From Desulfovibrionaceae bacterium (GTDB lineage Bacteria; Desulfobacterota; Desulfovibrionia; Desulfovibrionales; Desulfovibrionaceae): a stretch of 64,000 bases of DNA. A model generated the notes under the pieces. It made no database searches. It was not told the origin of the DNA and was given only the letters and a program-made list of their open reading frames with translations. The stretch lies in assembly GCA_015709315.1 (NCBI GenBank), contig JACCQI010000003.1:1-64000 (forward strand), in the 5' to 3' direction. A program made the position numbers and the translations under genes. Below are positions 21,018 through 30,097 of the stretch, in pieces; positions within the stretch are counted from its first letter, which is position 1; every line of letters starts with the position of its first letter.

Positions 21018-22093
21018 TGCTCACCCTGGGAATCGAGACCTCCTGTGACGAAACGGCCGTGGCCCTGGTCGAGGACGGTCGCCTCATGGGCGAAAAACTG
21101 GCCACCCAGGTGGACATGCACGCTCTGTTCGGCGGCGTGGTGCCCGAGATCGCGTCCAGGGAACATTTGCGCGTCCTGCCCAGGCTCTACGCCGAGCTGA
21201 TGGACGAGACCGGCGCGTTGCCCGGGGACATCGACGCCGTGGCCGTGGCCCGTGGCCCGGGACTGCTCGGCAGCCTGCTGGTGGGCGTCAGCTTCGCCAA
21301 GGGGCTGTGCCTGGCCACCGGGGCCTCACTGGTGGGCGTCAACCATCTGTGGGCGCATCTGCTGGCTCCCGGCCTGAACGGGGAGCTGCGTTTCCCGGCT
21401 TTGGGCCTGCTCGTTTCCGGCGGCCATACCCACACCTACCTGATTTCCTCGCCCACCGAGTTCCGGCTGCTCGGACGGACCTTGGACGACGCGGCGGGCG
21501 AGGCGTTCGACAAGGTGGCGAAGCTGATGAATTTCCCGTATCCCGGCGGCCGGTACATCGACGACCTGGGCCGGGAGGCGGAGCCGGACACGACGTTGTT
21601 CCCCCGCCCGTACATCGACAATCCCACTTTGGATTTCAGCTTCAGCGGACTCAAGACCGCCGTGGCCAACCATGTGGCCGCCCACCCGGACCTGGTCTTC
21701 GAGTCCATGGCCGACCCGGCGGCCGTGGCCGCCCTTGAGGGCCGCAGGCGGGCGGACCTGACCCGCGTCTGCGCCTCCTTCAACTGGAGCGTGGCCGATA
21801 CGCTGCGGATCAAGGTCGAGCGGGCGCTCAGGCAGGCCGGGCCGGTCAAAAGCCTGATCGTGGCCGGAGGCGTGGCCGCCAATTCCATGATACGGGAAAC
21901 CATGGCGGCCGTGGCCGGGGAAAACGGGCTTGTGTTGACCTTGCCCGATCTGGCATTATGTACGGATAATGGTGCTATGGTCGCCTATGCGGGTTGGCTT
22001 CTGGCGGAAGCCGGGTGCCGTCACGGCCTGGATCTCGAGGCCATCCCCCGCGGGCGGGTGGTGCCGCTGGACTGGATGACGAAAAGAGGCTGA
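21017..22093 (+). CDS. tsaD: tRNA N6-adenosine threonylcarbamoyltransferase
   Basis: 358 residues. TsaD transfers the threonylcarbamoyl group to A37 of ANN-decoding tRNAs. It opens with [17 protein letters not shown] and has the metal-binding H-x3-H as NHLWAH. The ASKHA glycine motif LLVSGGHTH and the C-terminal [10 protein letters not shown]-type motif (here [14 protein letters not shown]) are present. The ATG overlaps the fbp stop, giving translational coupling. Confidence 0.96.
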   Translation: MLTLGIETSCDETAVALVEDGRLMGEKLATQVDMHALFGGVVPEIASREHLRVLPRLYAELMDETGALPGDIDAVAVARGPGLLGSLLVGVSFAKGLCLATGASLVGVNHLWAHLLAPGLNGELRFPALGLLVSGGHTHTYLISSPTEFRLLGRTLDDAAGEAFDKVAKLMNFPYPGGRYIDDLGREAEPDTTLFPRPYIDNPTLDFSFSGLKTAVANHVAAHPDLVFESMADPAAVAALEGRRRADLTRVCASFNWSVADTLRIKVERALRQAGPVKSLIVAGGVAANSMIRETMAAVAGENGLVLTLPDLALCTDNGAMVAYAGWLLAEAGCRHGLDLEAIPRGRVVPLDWMTKRG

Positions 22094-22120
22094 AAAGGAC
22101 TGATATTTACAGGCTTCACC

Positions 22121-22150
22121 TTGACATAGAGGTGGATGGGAACCTATTTT
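22121..22150 (+). promoter_or_regulatory. Promoter for trxA-trxB
   Basis: Consensus TTGACA at 22121-22126, an 18-base spacer, and TATTTT at 22145-22150 (four of six). A leader of about 90 bases follows before trxA. Confidence 0.6.
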
Positions 22151-22249
22151 AAGGCAATTGTGAATACGACTGCGGTCGGTCGCCGAGTGCGGAGCCGCCG
22201 GAGTATGGCGAATATAACGGCGGGAGCCGATCAAACAAAGGAGATTTAC

Positions 22250-22570
22250 ATGGCAAATCAGATTACCGACGCCTCCTTCGAGGAAGATGTGCTGCAGAGC
22301 GACGTCCCTGTTCTCATTGATTTCTGGGCGCCTTGGTGTGGTCCCTGCCGCGCCATGGGGCCGGTCATCGACGAGTTGGCCGAGGAATTCGGAGGCCAGG
22401 TGAAGATCGTCAAGATGAATGTCGACGAGAACTCGGCGACTCCCGGCAAATACGGCATTCGTGCCATCCCCACCCTGATTCTCTTCAAGGGCGGCGAGGT
22501 CGTGGACCAGTCCACCGGTGCGGTTTCCAAGAGCAGCATCAAGGAAATGATCACCAAGAAGGCGCTGTAG
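22250..22570 (+). CDS. trxA: Thioredoxin
   Basis: 106 residues from ATG 22250, preceded by AAAGGAGA; longer in-frame starts have no ribosome-binding site. The active site WCGPC is at residues 29-33. The cis-proline loop (RAIPTLILFKGG) is intact, so the protein is a standard thioredoxin. It is four bases upstream of trxB, making a complete reductant pair in one operon. Confidence 0.97.
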   Translation: MANQITDASFEEDVLQSDVPVLIDFWAPWCGPCRAMGPVIDELAEEFGGQVKIVKMNVDENSATPGKYGIRAIPTLILFKGGEVVDQSTGAVSKSSIKEMITKKAL

Positions 22571-22574
22571 CTGT

Positions 22575-23495
22575 ATGAAAGAGTATGACGCCGTAGTCAT
22601 AGGGGGCGGCCCGGCAGGAATGACGGCTGCCCTTTATCTTTTGCGGGCGGGCGTGAAGACCGCCATGGTCGAGAAGCTCTCTCCCGGCGGTCAGGTGCTG
22701 ATGACTTCGGAGATCGAGAACTATCCCGGGTTCCCCAAGGGACTCCAGGGATGGGAGCTGGCCGACAAGTTCGCCAATCATCTCGAGGAGTACGACCTGG
22801 ACCGGATCAACGAAGAGGTGCGTTCCGTCGAGGTCGGCGCTTCCCGTCACACCCTTTTGGCGGGTGACGAGGAGGTTCGGGCCAAGGCCGTCATTCTCGC
22901 CACCGGGTCGCGCTATCGCAAGCTCGACGTTCCGGGCGAGGATCGGCTGAGAGGGCGTGGCGTATCCTATTGCGCCCTGTGCGACGGCAACTTCTTCCGC
23001 GACCGCGACGTGGCCGTGATCGGCGGCGGCAATTCCGCCCTGGAAGAGGCCCTGTACCTCTCGCGTCTGGTGAGCAAGGTCTACCTTATTCATCGCCGCG
23101 ATGATTTTCGCGGTCTGATCTGCTACCAGGACAAGTGCTTCACCCACGAGAAGATCGAAATCCTCCGCAGTACGGTCGTCGATGAAATCCAGGGCGACAT
23201 GGACGTGGAGAGCCTGGCGCTGCGTAATGTCGCCTCCGGCGAGACGTCCGAGCTCAAGGTGGACGCCGCGTTCATCTTCATCGGTTTCGAGCCGATCATG
23301 GATTACGTGCCCGACGAGATCGACAAGGAGCGCAACGGCGTCGTGACCGACGTGGAAATGCGGACCAACGTGCCCGGCATTTTCGCCGCGGGCGATATCC
23401 GGGCCAAGCAGTGCCGCCAGGTCGCTTCCGCCGTGGGCGACGGGGCCACCGCCGCCACCGCCGCCTTTACCTACCTGGAACAGCTGGACGGTTAG
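22575..23495 (+). CDS. trxB: Thioredoxin-disulfide reductase
   Basis: 306 residues. The FAD-binding GGGPAGMTAALYL is at the N-terminus, the redox-active CxxC is CALC (YCALCDGNFF), and the NAD(P)H-binding GGGNSALEEALYL follows it. The closing FAD motif AAGDIRAK is present. It reduces thioredoxin, encoded four bases upstream. The pyridine-nucleotide motif is followed by HRRDDFRG, which keeps the arginine pair usual for NADPH. Confidence 0.96.
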   Translation: MKEYDAVVIGGGPAGMTAALYLLRAGVKTAMVEKLSPGGQVLMTSEIENYPGFPKGLQGWELADKFANHLEEYDLDRINEEVRSVEVGASRHTLLAGDEEVRAKAVILATGSRYRKLDVPGEDRLRGRGVSYCALCDGNFFRDRDVAVIGGGNSALEEALYLSRLVSKVYLIHRRDDFRGLICYQDKCFTHEKIEILRSTVVDEIQGDMDVESLALRNVASGETSELKVDAAFIFIGFEPIMDYVPDEIDKERNGVVTDVEMRTNVPGIFAAGDIRAKQCRQVASAVGDGATAATAAFTYLEQLDG

Positions 23496-23503
23496 GGGTG
23501 GTC

Positions 23504-24232
23504 ATGCGCCGCATACTGCTTCCCGTCATACTCGTTGTCCTCCTGTCGCTGACGGGATGCATGTGGATCGACAGTTATTTCCTGCCTCCGCCCGAGGACA
23601 CCGCCCAGGAGTTGTATGAGGCGGGCATGGATGCCATGGGCGACAAGGAGTACGGCGATGCCCAGGAGTACTTCACCAAGCTGAAGGACCGTTTCCCCTT
23701 CAGTCCGTTTTCCCTGAAAGGCGAGCTGGCCCTTGGTGATGCGTACTTCCTCGATGAGGAATATCTGCTGGCGCTTGATGCCTACAAGGAATTCGAGGCC
23801 CTGCATCCTACAAACGAGGAAATTCCCTACGTTCTCTATCAGATCGCGCTGTCGAACATCAGCATGTTCAAGACCATCGACCGCCGCCAGGAGAACATTA
23901 CCGAGGCCCTGGAATATCTGTATCGGCTGACCGAGACCTATCCGCAGTCCAAATACGCCGAGGCGGGCAAGGACCTCATCGGCAAGGGGCGGCGCATCCT
24001 GGCCGAGCACGAGGTGTTCATGGCCGACTTCTTCTGGCGTACCAAGAAGTACGGCCCGGCCTGGCATCGGTATCGGTATGTGGTGGAGAACTTCTCGGAT
24101 GTTCCCGACTTGAGCGAATACGCCATGCGCCGGGCGGAAAGCTCCTACTTCGAGTACCAGAAAAACCTGTCCGAGGAGGAACGGGCTCGAATCCAGGGAA
24201 GCTGGCTGCGTTGGCTCAAAAAGTGGCTTTAG
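23504..24232 (+). CDS. bamD: BamD-like outer-membrane assembly lipoprotein
   Basis: 242 residues from ATG 23504, preceded by GGGGTGG. The signal peptide ends in a lipobox (LSLTGC) with Cys19 as the lipidated residue. Five TPR-like repeats follow in BamD order (LYEAGMDAMGDKEYGDAQEYF, ELALGDAYFLDEEYLLALDAY-type repeats; KYAEAGKDLIGKGRRILAEHE near the end). BamD is the essential lipoprotein partner of BamA in folding outer-membrane proteins. It is eight bases after trxB. Confidence 0.85.
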   Translation: MRRILLPVILVVLLSLTGCMWIDSYFLPPPEDTAQELYEAGMDAMGDKEYGDAQEYFTKLKDRFPFSPFSLKGELALGDAYFLDEEYLLALDAYKEFEALHPTNEEIPYVLYQIALSNISMFKTIDRRQENITEALEYLYRLTETYPQSKYAEAGKDLIGKGRRILAEHEVFMADFFWRTKKYGPAWHRYRYVVENFSDVPDLSEYAMRRAESSYFEYQKNLSEEERARIQGSWLRWLKKWL

Positions 24233-24263
24233 CTTCGGCCTGCCTCCACAAGGCGTGTACCCC

Positions 24264-25136
24264 ATGCAGAAAAACGCGTGTGATTTCCCCGAATGGATCA
24301 ATGAGTTCGCCGTTGCCGACGAACGCTTCGCGCACGCCTATGAAACCGTTCCAGGTCACCGGCGCGCCCTGCTCAAGACGGCCATAGCCCGGCTGTTTGA
24401 ATGGTACGGTCCGTCACGCACCACGGCCCGGCGGCTGGCCGAGGAATGGCGCGGCGGCTTTGCGTCCGTTCAGGACACCGTCCCGGCGGACTACGCGGTG
24501 GTGGTTTTCGACGCCTCCCTCGTTTCGCCCGCGCGGCTGCTGGCCGCCGTTGTCCCGGCGCTGTCCTGCGGCGTGGAGAACGTGCTCGCGGTCCGGCTGG
24601 GCACGGGCGAATGGTCCGCTCCGGTGCTGGCCGGCCTGGAACTCGCCGGGCAGGAGTTGGTCGCGGAAATGGACGCCGACCGGCTGAAGGGGCTGTTCGA
24701 GGAGCTGGACGCTTCCGGCGCCAAGGGCGCGGTCCTTGGCCTTGAGCTTCCGCAGGGCGTGTTCAGGGCCCTGCGTTTTCCCACCCGGCGCATCGCCTTC
24801 ACCTGCCTCAGGTGCGACCGCAGCGTGCCCGTGTGGATGGACCCGGAGGAACCCTTCGACCTGGAAGCGCTGGCCTTTTCCCATCCCGATCTCGACTTTG
24901 CCGTTCACGGCGCGGAGGCCGCGCTTCCTGCGGGCTTCAGCCGTGGAGGAAAGGATTTTCAGGGCTTCCTGGATTCGATCCGGGAGGTCGCCTGTGCGCC
25001 CGCATCCCGGGTCGGCGAGGCGCTGGACCGGGCGCGGCTGGTGCTGGGCCCGGGACAGGAGGGATGCTGGGTCTGGCCGCAGCTTCGCCCCGGACATTTC
25101 CACTATCATTCCACCGCCTGGATCATCGGAGCTTAA
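24264..25136 (+). CDS. Hypothetical protein, faintly like histidinol dehydrogenase
   Basis: 290 residues from ATG 24264; a GTG at 24255 is an alternative. No signal or membrane segment is present. A central stretch ([20 protein letters not shown], then [13 protein letters not shown]) resembles the hinge region of histidinol or related dehydrogenases. The zinc ligands and catalytic motifs of that family were not found, so enzymatic activity is doubtful. Two cysteines occur in [10 protein letters not shown] (CxxC). The C-terminus is WIIGA. It is two bases before the EF-G gene. Confidence 0.6.
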   Translation: MQKNACDFPEWINEFAVADERFAHAYETVPGHRRALLKTAIARLFEWYGPSRTTARRLAEEWRGGFASVQDTVPADYAVVVFDASLVSPARLLAAVVPALSCGVENVLAVRLGTGEWSAPVLAGLELAGQELVAEMDADRLKGLFEELDASGAKGAVLGLELPQGVFRALRFPTRRIAFTCLRCDRSVPVWMDPEEPFDLEALAFSHPDLDFAVHGAEAALPAGFSRGGKDFQGFLDSIREVACAPASRVGEALDRARLVLGPGQEGCWVWPQLRPGHFHYHSTAWIIGA

Positions 25137-25138
25137 CC

Positions 25139-27187
25139 GTGAGCAAAAGCAACGCCCCGTCGGCGAAGGAGCTCGGCAACCTTCGCAATATCGGCATCAT
25201 CGCGCATATCGACGCCGGCAAGACCACGCTTACCGAGCGTATACTTTATTATTCCGGTCGGATACATCGCATCGGCGAAGTCCATGAGGGCACGGCCACC
25301 ATGGATTATATGCCGGAGGAGCAGGAGCGCGGCATCACCATCACCTCGGCCGTGACTTCCTGCCGCTGGGACCCGTGCCTGATCAACATCATCGACACGC
25401 CGGGCCATGTGGATTTCACCATCGAGGTGGAGCGTTCCCTGCGCGTGCTGGACGGGGCCGTGGGCGTGTTCTGCGGCGTGAGCGGCGTGGAGCCGCAGTC
25501 CGAGACCGTGTGGCGGCAGTCCGAGGCCTACCACGTGCCCAAGCTCGCCTTCGTCAACAAGATGGACCGGCTGGGCGCGGATTTCGAGAACGTGCTCGAC
25601 TCCATGGCCAAAAAGCTATCGGCCAACCCGCTGGCCATCCAGTACCCGGACGGCGCGGGCCAGGAATTTTCCGGGGTCTTCGACCTCGTCGCCATGCAGC
25701 GGTACGAGTTCGACCAGACGTCCAACGGACTCGAATACTCCCTGCGTCCTCTCACCGACGAGGAAGCGGACCGGGTTTCGCCGTGGCGCGAAAAGCTCAT
25801 CGAGACAGCCGCCGAGGAGGACGAGGATATTCTCGACCTCTATCTGTCCGGCGAGGACGTGCCCGAGGCGAAGATCCGCGCGGCCCTGCGCAAGGCCACC
25901 CTGGCCCGGAAGATCGTTCCCGTGCTGGTGGGGTCGGCGCTCAAGAACATCGGCGTCCAGCCCGTGCTCGACGCGGTCTGCCACTACCTGCCCAGCCCCC
26001 TGGAAGTCCCGCCCGCCGTGGGCATCGACCCCAGGGACCGGACCAAGCGTTCCTTCGCGGTTTCCCACAAGGAACCGCTGTCCGCCCTGGTTTTCAAGGT
26101 GGCCATGGATTCCGGCCGCAAACTGGCCATGATGCGCATTTATTCCGGCAGCATCGGCGCGGGCGACTCGGTATACAACGTCACCCAGGACCAGACCGAG
26201 CGCGTGGCCCGGCTGTTCCGGCTCCACGCCGGGCGCAAGGAGAAGATCGACCGCGCCTTTGCCGGGGACATGGTGGCCGCGGCGGGCATGAAGTTCGCCC
26301 GCACCGGCGACACCCTGGCGGAAAAGGATTCGCCGATCCTCCTGGAGCAGATCGCGGACTACAAGCCCGTCATCTCGCTGGCCATCGAGCCGCGCAATTC
26401 CGAAGAGGGCGACAAGCTCGACGAGGTGCTGGGAAAGTATCTGCTGGAAGATCCCACCCTGGATTTGCAGCGGGACGAGGACACGGGCCAGATCATTCTC
26501 TCCGGCATGGGCGAACTGCACCTGGAGGTCATTCTGGAGCGGCTCAAGCGCGAATACAAGCTGGAGCCGCGCGCGGGCAAGCCGCAGGTCGTGTACCAGG
26601 AGACCGTGTCCGCCAAGGGCGTGGGCGAGGGCGAATTCGACCGCGAACTGGGCGAGGACATGCATTACGGTTCCGTCCAGGTCTCGGTGGAACCACTGGA
26701 GCGCGACAAGGGGCAGAAGGTCTCCGTGGAAGTGGATCTCGAAGCCTGGCCCGCCGCCTGGATCACCGCCGTGGAAGAGGGGCTGGAGGACGGCCTGCAA
26801 AGCGGCGTGGTGCGCGGCTATCCGGTGCGGGACGTGCGGGTGCGCGTGACCGGACTGGGCCGGCGCGACGATTCCAGCGCCGTGGGCTACCGCATGGCGG
26901 CCGCCATGGCGCTCAAGGACGCCCTGGTCAAGGCCGGGCCGAGGCTCATGGAACCGATCATGTGGGTGGAGATCAACGTGCCCGAGGAATTCGTGGGCGA
27001 CGTGGTCGGCCTGCTCGGATCCAAGGGAGCCAAGATCGAGAACATGGTGGACCGCTCGGGCCAGAAGGTGGTCCAGGGGCTGGCCCCGCTCGGCAAGCTG
27101 TTCGGGTTTTCCACCGACCTGCGTTCCGCAACGCAGGGCCGGGCTGGATTCATGATGAAATTTTCCCGATTCGACATATTGGAGTAG
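25139..27187 (+). CDS. fusA: Translation elongation factor G (EF-G)
   Basis: 682 residues from GTG 25139, eight bases after GGAG. The GTPase motifs are all present: AHIDAGKTT (G1), RGITITSA (G2 region), DTPGH (G3) and NKMD (G4). Domains II-V follow, with the domain IV tip region ([12 protein letters not shown]) and the domain [16 protein letters not shown]. It is slightly shorter than standard EF-G (about 700) and lies outside a ribosomal operon. It may be a second, specialised EF-G; a canonical copy elsewhere would settle this. The DUF2062 gene follows after three bases. Confidence 0.9.
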   Translation: MSKSNAPSAKELGNLRNIGIIAHIDAGKTTLTERILYYSGRIHRIGEVHEGTATMDYMPEEQERGITITSAVTSCRWDPCLINIIDTPGHVDFTIEVERSLRVLDGAVGVFCGVSGVEPQSETVWRQSEAYHVPKLAFVNKMDRLGADFENVLDSMAKKLSANPLAIQYPDGAGQEFSGVFDLVAMQRYEFDQTSNGLEYSLRPLTDEEADRVSPWREKLIETAAEEDEDILDLYLSGEDVPEAKIRAALRKATLARKIVPVLVGSALKNIGVQPVLDAVCHYLPSPLEVPPAVGIDPRDRTKRSFAVSHKEPLSALVFKVAMDSGRKLAMMRIYSGSIGAGDSVYNVTQDQTERVARLFRLHAGRKEKIDRAFAGDMVAAAGMKFARTGDTLAEKDSPILLEQIADYKPVISLAIEPRNSEEGDKLDEVLGKYLLEDPTLDLQRDEDTGQIILSGMGELHLEVILERLKREYKLEPRAGKPQVVYQETVSAKGVGEGEFDRELGEDMHYGSVQVSVEPLERDKGQKVSVEVDLEAWPAAWITAVEEGLEDGLQSGVVRGYPVRDVRVRVTGLGRRDDSSAVGYRMAAAMALKDALVKAGPRLMEPIMWVEINVPEEFVGDVVGLLGSKGAKIENMVDRSGQKVVQGLAPLGKLFGFSTDLRSATQGRAGFMMKFSRFDILE

Positions 27188-27190
27188 GCG

Positions 27191-27730
27191 GTGTCTGGGA
27201 TTCGTCGGCAAGCGCCCGCGCCGGATGCGGAAGAGGGCCGGTTCCGCAGGTGGTGGAGAGGCTCCAAGCGGTGGACCCGGTACTGGTTCCTCCGGCTCAT
27301 GCGTCAGAAATCCTCGCCCAAGAACCTGGCCGCAGCCTGTGCGCTCGGCATGTTCATCGGGTCCATGCCCATCATGCCCTTTCAGTCCGTGGTGGTCATC
27401 GCCCTGGCGTTCGTCATGCGGGTCAACAAGCTGGCCGCCTGGCTCGCCACCTGCTATTCCAACGCGGCCACCATGGTCCCGTTCTATTATTTCCTTTTCC
27501 TGGTCGGCAAGACCGTGATGCCGTTTGGCGACGTAGCTTTTGATCCGAAGCATTTGGAGATGACCCAGCTCATCGACGCGGGATGGCAGGTATTTGCCGT
27601 CATGTTCGCGGGCGGCTTCGTGTTCGGCGTCCCGGCCACGATCCTTACCTATTTCCTGACCCTGTTCGTGGTGCGCCGGTACCGCCGGAGAAGAGCTGTC
27701 AGGATGCTGCGCAACCGATCAAGCCATTAG
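27191..27730 (+). CDS. DUF2062 membrane protein
   Basis: 179 residues from GTG 27191. A basic N-terminus (RFRRWWRGSKRWTRYWFLRL) precedes two or three membrane segments. The DUF2062 signature SSPKNLAAACALGMFIGSMP is followed by a proline-rich hairpin and a C-terminal helical pair ending in basic residues. The family's role is not established. It is three bases after the EF-G gene, so the two are co-transcribed. Confidence 0.8.
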   Translation: MSGIRRQAPAPDAEEGRFRRWWRGSKRWTRYWFLRLMRQKSSPKNLAAACALGMFIGSMPIMPFQSVVVIALAFVMRVNKLAAWLATCYSNAATMVPFYYFLFLVGKTVMPFGDVAFDPKHLEMTQLIDAGWQVFAVMFAGGFVFGVPATILTYFLTLFVVRRYRRRRAVRMLRNRSSH

Positions 27731-27821
27731 TTTGTTTCCCGCCTTTTCCCCGATGTCGGGCCTTTGCCGGAGCGGTTTTCCCGCTTTTGCGGGGCATTGT
27801 TTGCAATTGCCGGTAAATCTG

Positions 27822-27836
27822 CGTAATTAAATTACG
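27822..27836. promoter_or_regulatory. Candidate operator CGTAAT-TAA-ATTACG
   Basis: A perfect 6-3-6 palindrome in an AT-rich stretch, ending 52 bases before the H-NOX chemoreceptor start. It does not match FNR (TTGAT-N4-ATCAA) or HcpR-type sites. No promoter was assigned with confidence; a poor sigma-54-like GG-N10-GC lies at 27791-27804. Confidence 0.35.
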
Positions 27837-27888
27837 AAAATTTTTTGGACGTATCCTGTTCTCTTTGACGACGCAAAAGGAGATGGCG

Positions 27889-29982
27889 ATGTTTGGCGGC
27901 TCCCTGGTATTCGTCATGACTTTCGGCCTGGTTGGGTGCGGCATATTCGGCGTCGCGGCATATGTGGGCGGATTGTTGGCCTACGGGTGCGCTTCGGCAA
28001 CGGTACTGGCGTTTTGTCTTTTGGCGGGCCTGCGCGGCAGGGTGAGGCAGGCGGGCCTCGGCAAGGCCCTTGACGCATTGGCGGCGGGGGAGCCGGTTGA
28101 CGGCGCGTCCGTCGTCGGTCCTTTGGGCGGGCCGGTGCGCCGGTGCGCCGAAGGCATGGCCTGGAAACGGAGCCGGATCTCCTTTTACGAAAGCGTGTTC
28201 AGGGAACTGGGCACCCCCACTTTGGTCTGTGACGCGACGGGCACGGTCCGGCAGGTTTCCAAGTCCCTGCTCGCCATGATGAACAAGAGCGTTGATCAGA
28301 TGGTGAGGTTCCGCGTCAATCAGGCCTTGTACAACAAGGGCGGCGTGTCCAAGACGGAAAAGGCCATGCAGGAAGGCCGCAAGCTCGAAGACGATGTCGA
28401 ACTGGTGCTGTGGGACGGCCGCACGGTATCCGCCCGGGTTTTTGTCAGTCCCGTCCAGGACGGGGAGGGCAACGTCGTCGGTGCCGTTGCGGCCTTCATC
28501 GACCAGACCGAGCGGTTGCGGCACCTGAAGCAGATGGAGGAGCAGCGCGCCCGCATGTGCCGCGCCGGAGAGCGCATCAGCGGCCTGGCCGAGCAGGTGG
28601 CCTCCGCCACCGAGCTTTTGTCCGCCTCGGCCGATGACCAGGCCCAGGGAGCGCAGACGCAGCGGAGGCAGACCGCGTCCGTGGCCCTGGCCATGGAGCA
28701 GATGATGGGAACGGTCATGGAGGTGGCCCGCAACGCCGAGGCCACCCGCGAGGCGGCCGCCGAGGCGAACGACTCCGCCGGGCAGGGCAAGTCCATGGTC
28801 GACGCGGCCGTGGGGGCCATCAACGAGGTGGCCGAGTTGGCCAAACGGCTGGAGCGCGAGGTCGGCGAACTGGATGCCCAGGCCGGTGAGATCGGCAAGA
28901 TCATCAACGTCATCAACGACATAGCGGATCAGACAAACCTGCTGGCGCTCAACGCGGCCATCGAGGCCGCCCGGGCCGGGGACGCGGGGCGCGGTTTCGC
29001 CGTGGTGGCGGACGAGGTCCGCAAGCTCGCGGAAAAGACCATGGACGCCACCCGCGAGGTGGAAACGGCCATCGGGACCATCCAGTCCCGGTCCAAGAGC
29101 GCCATCGCGTCCATGGAGGCCACGGCCAGGCAGGTGGGGGAATCCACGAACCTTTCCGGCCGGGCGGGCGAGGCCCTGGAGCGCATCATGGAGGGTATCG
29201 GGGACATGGTGCAGCGCGTGACAGACATCACCACCGTGGCGGGCGAGCAGTCCTCCGCCACCGAGCAGGTCATGCAGAGCGTGGAGGACATCGCCTCCAT
29301 TGCCGAGGACGCCGACGAGGCGGCCGGTCAGGCGGCGAGCGCCACCCGCGAAATGGCCGACATGGCCAGGGAGATGCTGAGTGTTTCAAAAGAGTTCCGC
29401 GACGGTGAATCGGACATGAAGCCCCGCGAAATCTGCGGCGAAATGAAGGGCCTGTTGCCGGGTCTTTTGCAGGAATATGTCCGTGAAACCCACGACCCGG
29501 AAGTGTTCGACGCCATGCAGGCCGAAATGGGCGACCCTGTTTTCCAACCCGACGAGACCTACCCGGACAGTGTTTTCATGGACATGGCCGCGTTTGTCGG
29601 CAACCGGGCGCGGACGCCGCTCAGGGATTTTTATCTCGGCCTGGGGCGGTACGCGGCCGGCCGGTTCGGCGAGACGCACCCGGATTATTTCGCGGAAGGC
29701 TCTCTCAAGGATTTCTATCTTCGTATGAACCAGGTCCACGCCGCGATGGACAAGAGCCGGTCGGCCCTCAGGTCGCCGACCTTCACCTTCGAGGACAAGG
29801 GGGACGGCCTGTTCATGAATTACCGTTCCCCGCGCGGCCTGTTCGATTTCTTCGAGGGGCTTCTCCTCGGCGCGGCGGAATTCAAGGGCGAAAAGGTCAG
29901 GGTGGCCGTCAAGCCGTTCGACGAACAGACGGCGCGGGCGGAGATCGTGTTCCTCGGCCGGGATGAAAGCCCGAAATCATAA
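27889..29982 (+). CDS. Methyl-accepting chemotaxis protein with C-terminal H-NOX domain
   Basis: 697 residues from ATG 27889 (AAAGGAG six bases before). Two adjacent membrane segments (about 5-48) leave almost no periplasmic part. A PAS-like domain follows (about 88-205), then the signalling helices with the hairpin tip [15 protein letters not shown]. Residues 510-697 match an H-NOX haem domain in length and landmarks: proximal His617, and the haem-propionate motif Tyr645-x-Ser647-x-Arg649. The position equal to the O2-stabilising Tyr140 of Thermoanaerobacter H-NOX is Phe654. The sensor is thus predicted to bind NO (and CO) but not O2. cheA and cheB follow on the same strand. Confidence 0.88.
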   Translation: MFGGSLVFVMTFGLVGCGIFGVAAYVGGLLAYGCASATVLAFCLLAGLRGRVRQAGLGKALDALAAGEPVDGASVVGPLGGPVRRCAEGMAWKRSRISFYESVFRELGTPTLVCDATGTVRQVSKSLLAMMNKSVDQMVRFRVNQALYNKGGVSKTEKAMQEGRKLEDDVELVLWDGRTVSARVFVSPVQDGEGNVVGAVAAFIDQTERLRHLKQMEEQRARMCRAGERISGLAEQVASATELLSASADDQAQGAQTQRRQTASVALAMEQMMGTVMEVARNAEATREAAAEANDSAGQGKSMVDAAVGAINEVAELAKRLEREVGELDAQAGEIGKIINVINDIADQTNLLALNAAIEAARAGDAGRGFAVVADEVRKLAEKTMDATREVETAIGTIQSRSKSAIASMEATARQVGESTNLSGRAGEALERIMEGIGDMVQRVTDITTVAGEQSSATEQVMQSVEDIASIAEDADEAAGQAASATREMADMAREMLSVSKEFRDGESDMKPREICGEMKGLLPGLLQEYVRETHDPEVFDAMQAEMGDPVFQPDETYPDSVFMDMAAFVGNRARTPLRDFYLGLGRYAAGRFGETHPDYFAEGSLKDFYLRMNQVHAAMDKSRSALRSPTFTFEDKGDGLFMNYRSPRGLFDFFEGLLLGAAEFKGEKVRVAVKPFDEQTARAEIVFLGRDESPKS

Positions 29983-30017
29983 TATTATAATAGTCTATTT
30001 GTCCGTTTCAGGTTGAG

Positions 30018-30069
30018 ATGCGGGGCAGGCGTGGATGTGTATGCTCCGCCACGCGCGGACTGCCCGCAT
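30018..30069 (+). other. Leader hairpin before cheA
   Basis: Bases 30018-30034 pair with 30049-30054 and 30060-30069 to form a long interrupted stem. No T run follows and no terminator is seen between the chemoreceptor and cheA (115 bases). It may tune cheA expression or be incidental. Confidence 0.3.
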
Positions 30070-30097
30070 GGATGTGTGATTCGAGGAGAGTTCACGA

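Noticed and set aside
27791-27804. Sigma-54 promoter before the H-NOX receptor
   Set aside because: GG-N10-GC spacing exists but the -24 half does not fit, in contrast to the good match at 52686.
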